Assembly (NCBI GenBank): GCA_023406895.1
Contig: JAEXTV010000028.1
Location: 62,001 to 126,000 of the forward strand
Length of the DNA stretch: 64,000 bases
Reading direction: 5' to 3'
From: Bacillota bacterium
GTDB lineage: Bacteria; Bacillota; Clostridia; Christensenellales; SZUA-584
Below, one piece after another: positions 1 to 9,214 of the stretch. Made by a program: the position numbers and the translations under genes. The notes below the pieces were generated by a model. That model did not search any database. It saw only the letters and a list, made by a program, of their open reading frames with translations, and was not told where the DNA came from. Positions within the stretch are counted from its first letter, which is position 1. Each line of letters begins with the position of its first letter.

Positions 1-642
1 CGGCTTTATCATTGGTATGATGATTTTTCGGTTGACCTGCGATTCGGTTGCGCCGTCAATCAGCGCCGCTTCTTTTATCTCATTCGGCACGCCTTGTATC
101 CCCGCATACAATAGCAGCATATGGTAACCCGTAAACTGCCACATTGTTGGAATGAACGCCGCGATAAGCACGGTGCCCCTGTCTCCGAGCCAGGCTGTGG
201 TCCATGATTCCAGCCCGATACCACTGAGCCCCATGTTGAGCAGACCGTAGTCCGGGTTGTATATCTTGAGCCATAACTGACCGATCACAACAGTAGACAA
301 CAAAACGGGAATGAAGTACACAGAGAGAAACATGCGGCTGCCTTTTCTTCCCTTTGCCAGCAGCAGCGCGAGCAGCAATGAAAACGGCAATTGTATCAGC
401 ACCGAAGCGAGCATATAAAGCACCGCATTGAGCAGAGCCTGCGGGAAATTCAGCGTAGAGTTCGTAAAGAGCTCCACATAATTCTCAAGACCGATAAACG
501 TCATGTCCGACATGCCGTCCCAATCGTGCAGGCTGTAAAAAGTCGACATGATGATCGGTATAATGATGATGCCGACAAACAGGATCACAGCGGGGAGCAG
601 GAATAATGCAATGGCCGTTTTGTTTTTATATATTTTGTTCAT
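1..642 (-). CDS. Sugar ABC transporter permease (MalF/UgpA type), C-terminus cut by window edge
   Basis: Inner-membrane permease of a carbohydrate ABC importer (CUT1 type). The 214 residues seen begin with a short basic N-terminus and a first TM segment at about residues 10-30, then TM segments near 75-95 and 105-125. Near the cut end is the EAA-loop signature (EIKEAALIDGAT followed by IIIPMIKP) that docks onto the ATPase, so roughly 70-80 C-terminal residues are missing at the left edge. The start is ATG at 642 with AGGAAATG-like spacing to an upstream GGAAGG. It lies 113 bp downstream of the solute-binding lipoprotein gene in the same direction, with a strong hairpin between them. Substrate is probably a beta-linked oligosaccharide, inferred from the GH3 gene upstream. 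Confidence 0.9.
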   Translation of the reverse strand, partial: MNKIYKNKTAIALFLLPAVILFVGIIIIPIIMSTFYSLHDWDGMSDMTFIGLENYVELFTNSTLNFPQALLNAVLYMLASVLIQLPFSLLLALLLAKGRKGSRMFLSVYFIPVLLSTVVIGQLWLKIYNPDYGLLNMGLSGIGLESWTTAWLGDRGTVLIAAFIPTMWQFTGYHMLLLYAGIQGVPNEIKEAALIDGATESQVNRKIIIPMIKP

Positions 643-683
643 AAGTCATTTCCTTCCCTGTTCGCAATTTGTCTTTTAGAGCA

Positions 684-714
684 GCGGCCTCCCGGCTTTT
701 GCCGGGGAGGCCGC
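684..714 (-). other. Intercistronic GC-rich hairpin
   Basis: GCGGCCTCCCGGC pairs with GCCGGGGAGGCCGC (one bulged G) around a 4-nt loop, between the binding-protein gene and the permease gene. There is no U-tract on the minus-strand side, so it looks more like an mRNA-stabilising or attenuating hairpin than a full terminator. Such hairpins let binding protein be made in excess over permease; that role is inferred. Confidence 0.6.
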
Positions 715-755
715 GATAAGCTCACCATTCATCTTGCGTCAAACAAAACGTGCCG

Positions 756-2084
756 TTATACTCCGAGCTGAGCAGCCATGTTCGCCACGAATTCCTCAGG
801 TGTAATGTCCCCAAGGTAAAGCTGCTGCAGGTTTTCGAGGTAAACACCCGAGTCTTCGGATTCCATCAGCGTATCAAACCAAAGCGTGAACGAGGTGGCA
901 TCCCGAACCAGAGCCGCGATCTCCTGTGTCTGCGGTCTGACAGAGCTGACATCGTAGTCAACCTGCCATGCAGCAATACCGCTGCCCGACAGATAGGCAT
1001 ACTTGGATATATTCTTGCAGATCTCAAACATAGCCGATGCCGCTTCTGCCGGATACTTCGTGGAAGCGGATACCATCAGCGAATCGGACGAGCCGCCCAT
1101 GAAATCGGTGATTTTCGCCGTGTTCGAATTTAAAACAGGGATCGGCACAAAACCAAAGTCTTCGGGGTTCTTGGATTTTGTATAGAAGTCGCTGACCATC
1201 CAGCCACCCGTAATGTACATGGGTTCTTTGCCGTCGTAGAAAGTCTGAGTCGCTTCGTCGTTATTCAGAGCCACCGCATCCGGGCTGTATGCGCCCATCG
1301 CGACGAGCTCGGCGAATTTTTTGGAAGCATCGAGGAATTCAGGAGAATTGTAGCTCACTGAGCCATCTTTGGTCAGGCAGCTTTTCAGCGCATCCGGGCC
1401 GACCGACTTAAGCGTCAACGCGTCATGCGTCATGCTCAGATTCCAAAGGTCTTTGGCGCTGATGCCGAACGGAACGATGCCGTTGTCGATGAATGTCTGG
1501 CAGACACTTTTGAGTTCGTCGAACGTTGTCGGCGGCTTAAGGCCATACTGTTCGAACATCGCCTTGTTGTAGAACAACAGCGAGACGTTGAGTGTATAAA
1601 CTGAGCCATACACTTTGCCGCCGTATGTCAGATTCTTCATCATCACTTCGGGCAGAACATCTGCATTCTTGGCATACTCATCATCAACACAGAGCACACG
1701 GCCGGCATCCACAAACGGCTGGGAGAATCCGCCGCCCCAGGTGAAGAAGATGTCCGGAAGTTCGTTGGCAGCCACAGCGGATTTGAGCTTGGTCTTGTAC
1801 GATTCATTTTCGAATGTCTCGTATTCGATCTTGATATTCGGATGGTCTGCTTCGTACTGCGCAATCGCATCGAGATACGGCTGATAGTAGTTGTCACTCT
1901 CGGTCGCAATGCTCCAGAGCGTCAGCGTGATCTGTTCACCGGAGTCCTCGGCAGACACCGCTTCAGAGGGAGCAACAGATTCGGAGTCTTGAGCAGGTTC
2001 GGTGCTCGGGGCTTCCTGCGGCGCACAAGCCGTCAACGGAACGATAACCAGCAGCGCAAGCAAAAAGGCAATGACTTTTTTCAT
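756..2084 (-). CDS. Sugar-binding lipoprotein of ABC transporter (family 1 extracellular solute-binding protein)
   Basis: Extracellular, lipid-anchored binding protein feeding the adjacent CUT1-type permease. The 442-residue product starts with a lipoprotein signal peptide (MKKVIAFLLALLV...) and lipobox LTAC, with the anchoring Cys near residue 20, followed by a Ser/Glu/Pro-rich linker. The body has the family-1 sugar-binding pattern, including ITLTLWS, PDIFFTWGGG and a late GGWMVSDF segment. The start is ATG at 2084 behind a strong GGAGGAAAG; a longer open frame to 2264 lacks a ribosome site and would bury the signal peptide, so it is rejected. Substrate is not readable from sequence; the GH3 neighbour suggests beta-glucosides or xylo-oligosaccharides. 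Confidence 0.92.
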   Translation of the reverse strand: MKKVIAFLLALLVIVPLTACAPQEAPSTEPAQDSESVAPSEAVSAEDSGEQITLTLWSIATESDNYYQPYLDAIAQYEADHPNIKIEYETFENESYKTKLKSAVAANELPDIFFTWGGGFSQPFVDAGRVLCVDDEYAKNADVLPEVMMKNLTYGGKVYGSVYTLNVSLLFYNKAMFEQYGLKPPTTFDELKSVCQTFIDNGIVPFGISAKDLWNLSMTHDALTLKSVGPDALKSCLTKDGSVSYNSPEFLDASKKFAELVAMGAYSPDAVALNNDEATQTFYDGKEPMYITGGWMVSDFYTKSKNPEDFGFVPIPVLNSNTAKITDFMGGSSDSLMVSASTKYPAEAASAMFEICKNISKYAYLSGSGIAAWQVDYDVSSVRPQTQEIAALVRDATSFTLWFDTLMESEDSGVYLENLQQLYLGDITPEEFVANMAAQLGV

Positions 2085-2250
2085 GGATTGACTTTCCTCC
2101 TTATTTGTTCTTGATGCCCTGATTGTATTCGTTGAGCGAATGACAGTAAATGTTATATCATTACCACTTGGTGTGTTATTTTTACACATGAAATGTAAGC
2201 AAAGCACATCCCTTACTTTCTTTAAGTCAAAAAAACACACATAACCGATA

Positions 2251-2288
2251 ACAAACGAACACACCGTATCGCCGATGTGTTCGTTTGT
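2251..2288 (-). terminator. Perfect 13-bp inverted repeat between GH3 gene and binding-protein gene
   Basis: ACAAACGAACACA (2251-2263) is the exact reverse complement of 2276-2288, with a 12-nt loop. On the minus strand it follows the GH3 stop by 25 bp and is followed about 12 nt later by a run of seven T. It could be a weak terminator/attenuator or a regulator-binding palindrome. No clear promoter is visible in the rest of the 229-bp gap. Confidence 0.5.
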
Positions 2289-2313
2289 TTGGATATTACA
2301 ATTTGCGCATTTT

Positions 2314-4404
2314 CTACAAGGTGATTTGTACGCTGATGCATGGGCTGCCCGTCAGGCGGCAGCTGAGTTCATCGGGCTGGCTCGTACCGGCATAGAGCGT
2401 AAAGCTGCGGCTGTCCACAAAACGGCGTCCGGCATCGTCAACAACCTCAAACGCCGACTCCGGCAGAACCAGCGTGACGCTCACCGTTTCGCCTTTTTTA
2501 ACATGAACGCGTTTAAAGCCGCAGAGCTTGTGATTGGCAACCGCCCATTTCGACTCATTATCGCGGATGTAAAGCTGAATCACATCGTCCGTGTCATAAC
2601 CGCCGGTGTTGCGGACCTGCACGCTCACTGTTTTGTCGTCTGCGCTGTAACTCAAATCGCTGCAGACCACTTTGGAGTAGGTCAAGCCAAAACCAAACGG
2701 ATAAAGCACGTTATCCTTCACATAACGGTAGGTACGGCCCGCCATCGAATAGTCATCAAAATCGGGGAGTTTGTCGGCTGATTCATAGAACGTAACCGGC
2801 AGTTTGCCCGAGGGAGACACCTCACCGAAGAGGATTTCAGCCAGCGCTTTGCCACCGAGCTGCCCCGGATACCATGCCTGAATAATGGCGTCCGCTTTGT
2901 CGGCATGCGGATTGACCGAGCTGCCGCAGGACATGACGATGATTGTCGGTTTGCCGACGCCGAGCACTTTATCAATGAGAATGCGCTGGCTTTCGGGCAG
3001 CCTGATGTCGACCTTGTCGCCGGACGCAAAGGCATTGCCCGTATCGCCCTCTTCGCCCTCAATCGTCGCGTCGTAGCCTACGCACAGCACGACAACATCG
3101 GATTTTTCTGCAACGGTCAGCGCTTCGGCATAGCCGTCACCCGGCTGAGAAAGCGGCTGCAGCATGTCTTTAAACAGATGGCAGCCTTCCGAATAATACA
3201 CCCTGCCGTCAAAAGCGTCTCTGATGCCATCAACGAAGGTGACATATTCGTCGGCGGTTCCGTAATAATTGCCGCGAAGTGCTTCGATGCTGGCGGCGTT
3301 GGGCCCGATCACACCGATGGACTTCAGCGACGATTTATTAAGCGGCAGTATATTGTTGTTCTTGAGCAGCACCATCGATTTGCGCGCGCAATCAAGCGAG
3401 AGGATTTTATGATCCTTACAGCTCACCACATCGTAGTCGATTGCGTCATACTCGCAGCTGTCGTCGAGCATACCGAGGCGCGCCCGGGTTCTCATCAGAT
3501 GCACAGCCGCTTTTGTTAAATCGTCTTCCGTAATCAGACCTTCTTTAAACGCCACAAGCAGATGCAGGTACGTATTGCCGCAGTTGCAGTCACAGCCCAG
3601 CTTGAGCGCAAGCGCGGCCGATTCGGGCGCGGTAGAGGTCACCATGTGTTCCGTATGGAAATCGCGAATTGCCCAGCAGTCGGATACAAAATAGCCGTCA
3701 AAGCCCCATTCAGCGAGCTTGCCCATCAGATAGTGGCTGGCGCAGGCCGGCTCCCCGTTCAGCCGGTTATAAGCCCCCATCACGCCTTCCACCTTCGCTT
3801 CCTTAACGAGCGCCTCAAAAGCGGGCAGATAGGTTTCGTTCAGATCTTTTTCCGAGATTATGGCATCAAACCGGTGTCTCGTGGCCTCGGGGCCGCTGTG
3901 CCCCGCAAAGTGCTTTGCGCACGCGGCTGCCTTTAAATATTTGCCGTCTCCCTGAAATCCTTTTACAAAAGCCACGCCGAGACGGGCTGTGAGATATGGA
4001 TCTTCCCCGTAGGTTTCCTGCCCCCGCCCCCAGCGCGGATCCCGGAATATGTTGATGTTGGGCGTCCACATGGTGAGGCCTTTGTAGATATCTCTGTCAT
4101 TATGCTTGCGGCTTTCGTTGTACTTTGCCCGTGTTTCGAGCGCGCAGACCTGCGCGACAGAGAAGAGAGTATCTGTATCAAACATAGCCGCGAGCGCAAT
4201 GGCCTGCGGAAACATCGTGGCTGTACCGGCTCTTGCAACGCCGTGCAGCGTCTCATTCCACCAGTTGTAGGCAGGCAGCCCCAAGCGTTCAATGGCGAGC
4301 GCATCATAACGGAGCTGTGCCGCCTTTTCATCTACGGTCATCTTGGAAACGATGTCCTCAGCGCGTTCCTGCGCAGATAAATTGGGGTCTTTGTATTTTT
4401 CCAT
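2314..4404 (-). CDS. Glycoside hydrolase family 3 beta-glycosidase (beta-glucosidase/beta-xylosidase type)
   Basis: Hydrolyses terminal beta-linked sugars from oligosaccharides; with no signal peptide it is expected in the cytoplasm. The 696-residue chain has the GH3 layout: an N-terminal barrel with YNWWNETLHGVARAG, DPRWGRGQETYGEDP and KHFAGHSGPE, the nucleophile Asp242 in the motif GYFVSDCWAI, an alpha/beta C-domain, and a C-terminal fibronectin-III-like domain (VSVQVRNTGGYDTDDVIQLY). This motif set is typical of the xylosidase/glucosidase branch. ATG at 4404 is chosen because AGGAG lies 8 nt upstream; an in-frame GTG at 4413 is too close to that site. It starts 11 bp after the LacI gene, so the two are co-transcribed. 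Confidence 0.93.
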   Translation of the reverse strand: MEKYKDPNLSAQERAEDIVSKMTVDEKAAQLRYDALAIERLGLPAYNWWNETLHGVARAGTATMFPQAIALAAMFDTDTLFSVAQVCALETRAKYNESRKHNDRDIYKGLTMWTPNINIFRDPRWGRGQETYGEDPYLTARLGVAFVKGFQGDGKYLKAAACAKHFAGHSGPEATRHRFDAIISEKDLNETYLPAFEALVKEAKVEGVMGAYNRLNGEPACASHYLMGKLAEWGFDGYFVSDCWAIRDFHTEHMVTSTAPESAALALKLGCDCNCGNTYLHLLVAFKEGLITEDDLTKAAVHLMRTRARLGMLDDSCEYDAIDYDVVSCKDHKILSLDCARKSMVLLKNNNILPLNKSSLKSIGVIGPNAASIEALRGNYYGTADEYVTFVDGIRDAFDGRVYYSEGCHLFKDMLQPLSQPGDGYAEALTVAEKSDVVVLCVGYDATIEGEEGDTGNAFASGDKVDIRLPESQRILIDKVLGVGKPTIIVMSCGSSVNPHADKADAIIQAWYPGQLGGKALAEILFGEVSPSGKLPVTFYESADKLPDFDDYSMAGRTYRYVKDNVLYPFGFGLTYSKVVCSDLSYSADDKTVSVQVRNTGGYDTDDVIQLYIRDNESKWAVANHKLCGFKRVHVKKGETVSVTLVLPESAFEVVDDAGRRFVDSRSFTLYAGTSQPDELSCRLTGSPCISVQITL

Positions 4405-4415
4405 CTTGCACACTC

Positions 4416-5429
4416 CTATTTCATTTGTTTGCTGCTGTTGCCAATCAGCAGCTGTGGCTCAAGTATGATATTCTCCGGCCTTTTCCCCGTATCAAGGCCC
4501 AGAATCTGTTTGATCAGACATTCGGCGGCTTTGGCTCCCATGCCGCCCGTATCCTGACGAATCGTGGTAAGCTTCGGGCTGGAAAGCTGAGTGATTTCTA
4601 TGCCGTCAAAACCGACAATCGACATATCATCCGGAACGCTGAGCCCCGCTTCCTGCAAGGCTTCCAAGGCGCCGATCGCACTGAAGTCGTCGCTCGCAAT
4701 CACTGCGGTCGGAAGCTTCTTCCGGGCAAGCACCTCTTGCATGGAGCGGTAACCGCCCTGTATTGAATAGTATTTCGACTGAACCAACTGATCGGCCGAC
4801 AGCGTCTGACCTTTTCTCTCCATGGCTTTTTTCAGCCCGTTAACGCGCATGCTTGTGATATAGCTGGGCTCGCCATTCATAAAAACGATGTCTCTGTGGC
4901 CCAAATTAAACAAATGATTATAAAGAAGAGCCATGCTCTTTTCGCTGTCTGTCGTCACGCAGTTAATTGATGCATCCGAATAATCAATCGCTATTTTCGG
5001 CAGATCGGATTCAATCAGTTCTTTTGTATCGTTGGATGTGAAATCGGTGTTGAAAATGAACACGCCGTCAGTTTTTCGGTAACGGCAGTGTCCGTAATAG
5101 GATAGTCCCATTTTTCCCACTTGGTTGGAGATAAAGACGATATCGTAGCCATGTCTTTCAACGACGTTTTTGAAACTTTCAAGTATGCTGGCAAAAAGAT
5201 AGTGGCGCAGCCCCAGTTCCGACCCGTCCTGACACAGTATGCCGATTGTCCATGAACGGTTTTTGCTTAAGCCTTTCGCGCGGCCGTCCGGAATATAATT
5301 CATCCTGCTGGCAGCCTGCCTGATCTTGTTTCGCGTGGCAACGCTGACATCGGACGCGCCGCTGAGCGCTTTGGATACGGTCGCAGGAGATAATCCGCAG
5401 AGTTTCGCAATATCATAGATGGTTGCCAA
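4416..5429 (-). CDS. LacI-family transcriptional regulator
   Basis: DNA-binding repressor for the glycoside operon it heads. The 337-residue protein begins with the LacI helix-turn-helix (TIYDIAKLCGLSPATVSKAL), then a hinge and a periplasmic-binding-protein-like effector domain with PTAVIASDDFSAIGALEAL and SIVGFDG. The start codon is TTG at 5429, supported by GGAGGTGGGAA just upstream. A perfect 14-bp palindrome sits directly before this ribosome site, so autorepression is likely. It is followed by GH3, the sugar-binding protein and the permease in the same orientation; the inducer is presumably the transported sugar or its product. Confidence 0.93.
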   Translation of the reverse strand: MATIYDIAKLCGLSPATVSKALSGASDVSVATRNKIRQAASRMNYIPDGRAKGLSKNRSWTIGILCQDGSELGLRHYLFASILESFKNVVERHGYDIVFISNQVGKMGLSYYGHCRYRKTDGVFIFNTDFTSNDTKELIESDLPKIAIDYSDASINCVTTDSEKSMALLYNHLFNLGHRDIVFMNGEPSYITSMRVNGLKKAMERKGQTLSADQLVQSKYYSIQGGYRSMQEVLARKKLPTAVIASDDFSAIGALEALQEAGLSVPDDMSIVGFDGIEITQLSSPKLTTIRQDTGGMGAKAAECLIKQILGLDTGKRPENIILEPQLLIGNSSKQMK

Positions 5430-5440
5430 ATTCCCACCTC

Positions 5441-5454
5441 CGAAACCGGTTTCG
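5441..5454. promoter_or_regulatory. LacI-type operator
   Basis: CGAAACCGGTTTCG is a perfect 14-bp palindrome with the central CpG typical of LacI/CcpA-family operators. It lies immediately upstream of the ribosome binding site of the LacI gene, where bound repressor would block transcription of the whole operon. No second perfect copy was seen before the GH1 gene or the binding-protein gene. Confidence 0.7.
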
Positions 5455-6062
5455 TCGATTTTACGTCATGTTATCATATATAATAAATTCTGTCAATATC
5501 GGGCACGGCTTTTGGTTTATCCTGCATTTCCTGACAACCCGTCGTCCGCTTCTCATCTCTTAAAATAGAGGCTGATAAACTTGTTCTCATGGCCTTTTCT
5601 TTTGAGCGGCGCGGCCTAACATGGTATATATAAACATTATTTACGTTTTCTATTCATAAGTTTTAAAATAACAACGTGTTTCTCAATCTGCTTAGACGGA
5701 ATTAATAAAGGATCATATTGGCTTGATCAATATTAAAGTATTAATGGTCTAAGCGGGTATTCATGTGGCTTGACCGAGCTACAAAATCACGCACGGTGGT
5801 CAGCGCTTTGGCCGGGGCATGCTGGCGCCCCTTTTAAAATTACACTGTCCGTCAGAGCGTCAATCAAGTGATCTGCGTACGATTTTCACTGCCGCGCTGC
5901 CCTAAAACTTCCGCTGTATTGACTCAGTCGCTGTGTTCCCCGAATCTCTCTCAGACCGGTGCGCAAACATCCGAATACTCATTCTCTGGCCAATATCAAT
6001 GATTTACGGATTGCACTGCTGGCCCAGAGAAGAACAGCTGCTATCAACGGCTAGCTTTGGGG
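5455..6062. other. Non-coding stretch between LacI and GH1 genes
   Basis: About 600 bp without a convincing gene. It begins AT-rich (likely holding the LacI promoter on the minus strand) and contains an orphan plus-strand terminator-like hairpin at 5814-5835. Short open frames here match nothing recognisable. Confidence 0.5.
5814..5835 (+). terminator. Orphan rho-independent terminator-like hairpin
   Basis: GGGGC and GCCCC pair around an 8-nt loop and are followed directly by TTTT. There is no plus-strand gene upstream within the gap, so it may end a small RNA or be a relic of a lost gene. Confidence 0.35.
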
Positions 6063-6090
6063 TTGAGTTTTGCGTGCAAACTGTTATAAT
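6063..6090 (+). promoter_or_regulatory. Sigma-A promoter of the GH1-symporter operon
   Basis: TTGAGT, 16-bp spacer, TATAAT. It lies about 130 bp upstream of the GH1 start on the same strand, leaving a leader of roughly 120 nt. Confidence 0.6.
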
Positions 6091-6217
6091 TTATATGAAT
6101 CACAGAGAATCTTGAGCTTTAACCAAACGAAGAATCCAATCACAGAAGTCTAAGTAACATAAACCCTTACCTATTGGTCTTTTCCATGAAACTTGTCTTT
6201 TCTTCGGAGGATCGTTT

Positions 6218-7501
6218 ATGCATTTGACGTTCCCTGAGCGACTGAAGCTCGGTGTGGCCTCGGCTGCCACGCAGATAGAAGGCGGCAACCAAAACAACAG
6301 CTGGTACGACTGGTATCAAAAAGGCCATATTAAGGACAACGCCGACCCTTCCGTGGCGACCATGCACTATGAGCGCTATACCGAGGATGCACATCTGATG
6401 CACGAAATGGGCATCGGCCATTACCGGCTCGGGCTGGAATGGGCACGGCTTGAGCCGCAGCCCGGCGTGTTCGACGAAGCGGCGTTCGCCCATTACCGCG
6501 ATGAACTGCTGCTGCTCAAAAAGCTTGAGATTGAACCGCTGCTCACGCTGCATCATTTCACGAATCCGCTTTGGTTTGAACGCATGGGCGCTTTTGAGTC
6601 ACGGACATGTATCGATATTTTCCTGCGCTTCGTCAGCAAGGTGATCGATGAGCTCGGCAATATCGTCTGCGAATACATCACGATCAACGAGCCCAACGTC
6701 TACGCGACGAGCGGCTATTTCTTCGGAGAATGGCCGCCGGGCCAAAAATCGCTCCCCAAAGCCATACGTGTGATGGGCAACATGTGCGAATGCCATTTAC
6801 GAGCCTATGAACTGATCCACAAAAAACGAAGAGCGATGGGCTTTAATAATACGCGCGTCAGCTACGCGCACCATATGCGCGTGTTTGCGCCGATGAACCC
6901 CAAAAACCTTTGGCACCGTTTTAGTGCCCTTCTGATGCGTCGGCTTTTCCAAACGTGCATTTCAAGCGCTTTTCTCACCGGGCGGAGCGGCTGGCCTCTG
7001 CGGCGCATGCGTGGCATCAAACGCGGCCTCTATTGCGATTTTCACGCAATCAACTATTACAGCCGCACTGCCGCCAAGGGCTTCACCGCCGGATTTTTGC
7101 CCGGTATGCCCGTGAACGACCTTGGCTGGGAGATTTATCCGCAGGGCATCGCCACGTGCGCAAACGAGCTTTATGCTCTGGCCAAGTTGCCCATCTATAT
7201 CACCGAAAACGGCACATGTGACGAAACAGATGCCTTTCGCAGCCGCTATATTTATGAGCACTTAAAGGCGCTCTGCGAGAGCAGCCTGCCCGTGGAACGC
7301 TATTACCACTGGTGCTTCACGGATAATTTCGAGTGGGTTGAGGGCTTTACCGCGCGGTTCGGCATAGTTCATGTGAATTATGATACGCAGCAGCGCACCA
7401 TAAAAAACAGCGGTGCATTCTTCTCGGCGATGATTCGCGAGGGAGGCGTTTCGCAGCAGCTGTTCGACGAGTATTGCAGTGCAATTTACAAAATGAATTA
7501 A
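6218..7501 (+). CDS. Glycoside hydrolase family 1 beta-glycosidase
   Basis: Retaining beta-glycosidase, cytoplasmic (no signal peptide). The 427-residue protein carries the GH1 acid/base Glu158 in TINEPN and the nucleophile Glu330 in YITENG, the substrate-binding start GVASAATQIEGG, HYRLGLEWARLEP, and the late WCFTDNFEWVEGF segment. Length is slightly below the usual 440-480. ATG at 6218 follows TTCGGAGGATCGTTT, a good ribosome site. The GPH symporter begins 47 bp after its stop, so the pair probably imports and cleaves one beta-glycoside; whether the substrate is phosphorylated cannot be told, but a symporter partner argues for unphosphorylated sugar. Confidence 0.93.
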   Translation: MHLTFPERLKLGVASAATQIEGGNQNNSWYDWYQKGHIKDNADPSVATMHYERYTEDAHLMHEMGIGHYRLGLEWARLEPQPGVFDEAAFAHYRDELLLLKKLEIEPLLTLHHFTNPLWFERMGAFESRTCIDIFLRFVSKVIDELGNIVCEYITINEPNVYATSGYFFGEWPPGQKSLPKAIRVMGNMCECHLRAYELIHKKRRAMGFNNTRVSYAHHMRVFAPMNPKNLWHRFSALLMRRLFQTCISSAFLTGRSGWPLRRMRGIKRGLYCDFHAINYYSRTAAKGFTAGFLPGMPVNDLGWEIYPQGIATCANELYALAKLPIYITENGTCDETDAFRSRYIYEHLKALCESSLPVERYYHWCFTDNFEWVEGFTARFGIVHVNYDTQQRTIKNSGAFFSAMIREGGVSQQLFDEYCSAIYKMN

Positions 7502-7548
7502 CTTTCGGAGCGGCGCTCCGGTTTACAAAAAGAAAGGCGGATGAAAAA

Positions 7549-9096
7549 ATGTCCGATTTTTTTAACTCTGTTCTAAATTGGCTGGCTGACAATTGGATGA
7601 CCCTTGCCATTGTTGTGGTTATCGCGGCGGTTGTGGGTATTACCATAAGAATCGCTGTGAGCGGCAGCCGAAACACAAAGAATACATTTTTCTTCGGCAT
7701 GGGCACGATTGGCCGCGACATGTTGTATACGCTCGAGAGCATGTTCCTATTGTTCTTTTTAACGGAGGTGCTCGACCTTTCGGATAAGATGTTCGGCATC
7801 GTCGGCGGCTTGCTCACGGGTCTGCGTATATTCGACGCACTCAACGACCCGATCATGGGTCTTATAGTGGACAATACGAAGTCACGCCGGGGCAAATACA
7901 AGCCGTGGATTCTTTCGGGCGCGATTGTCAGCGCCGTGTTTATGGTGCTGTTGTTTACCAGTTTCGGCCAGCCGCTTGACAGTCTGCGAAGCGAGGATTC
8001 AGTCAATATCCTGTATGTCGTGCTGTTTGGGGTATGCTATATCGCTTGGGATGTCACATACGGTCTCAACGATATCGCCTACTGGTCAATGATGCCAGCA
8101 CTGACGCTCGACCAAAAGCGCCGCGAAAAAATCGGTTCGTTTGCACGTATCTGCGCAAATATCGGTTTGTTTGTCACGGTGGTGGCGCTGCTGCCCGTCG
8201 TGGGCGGCCTTGGCGGAGCATTGGAGCAGGCGGGCGCGGAACCTGCAACGGCCGGGCAGCAAAGCTGGCTGATTGTGGCCGTCGCCATCGCTGTGCTGAT
8301 GATCGGCTTTCAGCTCTACACGGTGTTTGGCGCCAAGGAACACCGCAGCGAGTTCAAAGAGGAAGAGAAAACCACGTTCAAGGGCATGTTTCATGCGATC
8401 GTTAAAAACGACCAGCTGCTTTTTACCGTGATTTCGATGGCGCTGTTTACAATCGGTTATGTCACCACAACGAGCTTCGGCACCTATTACTTCAAATACG
8501 CTTTTAAGAACGAAGACATGTACTCGCTGTTCGCAGCCATACTCGGCGTTTCCCAAATCGCTGCGCTTATCGTATTCCCGATGATCAGCAAACGCATCAC
8601 GCGAAAGAAATTTTACTTCATCGCAACCCTGCTCGTGCTCGCGGGCTATGCGCTGTTCTTCTTCTCGCCGATGAACATGATTCCTATCGGCATTGCGGGG
8701 GTGCTGCTGTTCGTGGGTGAGGCGTTCATTCAGCTGCTGATGCTGATGTTCCTTTCCGATACCATTGAATATGGCCAGTGGAAAACAGGCAAACGCAATC
8801 AGGCGGTGACGCTTTCGGTTCAGCCGCTCATCAATAAGATCGGCGGCGCAATCGCCACCGGCATTATGACGGTTACACTGATTATCTCGGGTATCAACAG
8901 CGCTGAAACACCCGATGATGTCACCAGCGAAGGTTTGCTGATGCTTAAGCTCGCGATGTTCGTCATACCGCTAATCTGTATTGTGGTGGGATATTTGATT
9001 TACCGCGCGAAATACAAGATTGATAAAAAGTTCTACGAGCAGATTGTTGCGGACCTGACCGAAAGAGGCGACATCAAAGGCGAAATTGCCGAATAA
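7549..9096 (+). CDS. GPH-family sugar:cation symporter with extra N-terminal TM segment
   Basis: Secondary transporter of the glycoside-pentoside-hexuronide:cation symporter family, 515 residues with about 12 core TM segments. Family marks include GTIGRDMLYTLESMFLLFFLTEV, read in pieces around residues 52-75, DPIMGLIVDNTKSRRGKYKPW and the late DTIEYGQWKTGKRNQA. Unlike most members, the core is preceded by an additional hydrophobic segment (about residues 16-38). ATG at 7549 is chosen because of AAAGGCGG upstream; the frame stays open further 5' but would overlap the GH1 stop region. It sits in an operon with GH1 and is followed by a strong terminator. Confidence 0.9.
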   Translation: MSDFFNSVLNWLADNWMTLAIVVVIAAVVGITIRIAVSGSRNTKNTFFFGMGTIGRDMLYTLESMFLLFFLTEVLDLSDKMFGIVGGLLTGLRIFDALNDPIMGLIVDNTKSRRGKYKPWILSGAIVSAVFMVLLFTSFGQPLDSLRSEDSVNILYVVLFGVCYIAWDVTYGLNDIAYWSMMPALTLDQKRREKIGSFARICANIGLFVTVVALLPVVGGLGGALEQAGAEPATAGQQSWLIVAVAIAVLMIGFQLYTVFGAKEHRSEFKEEEKTTFKGMFHAIVKNDQLLFTVISMALFTIGYVTTTSFGTYYFKYAFKNEDMYSLFAAILGVSQIAALIVFPMISKRITRKKFYFIATLLVLAGYALFFFSPMNMIPIGIAGVLLFVGEAFIQLLMLMFLSDTIEYGQWKTGKRNQAVTLSVQPLINKIGGAIATGIMTVTLIISGINSAETPDDVTSEGLLMLKLAMFVIPLICIVVGYLIYRAKYKIDKKFYEQIVADLTERGDIKGEIAE

Positions 9097-9103
9097 ACAA
9101 AAC

Positions 9104-9140
9104 AGAGAGGTTGTCCAAGTGGACAGCCTCTCTTATTATT
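9104..9140 (+). terminator. Rho-independent terminator after symporter gene
   Basis: AGAGAGGTTGTCC pairs with GGACAGCCTCTCT (13 bp, one G-T pair) around a 4-nt loop, followed by TATTATT. It begins 8 bp after the symporter stop. Confidence 0.85.
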
Positions 9141-9214
9141 GAGAATGTCATTCGAGCGAGCTTTATTGGGAGCCGATGCAATAGGAGACGGCTTCTAAAA
9201 TGCCCGGATTTGGG

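Noticed and set aside
5933..6115. 60-residue plus-strand open frame before GH1
   Set aside because: No ribosome site, no family resemblance, and it overlaps the GH1 promoter.
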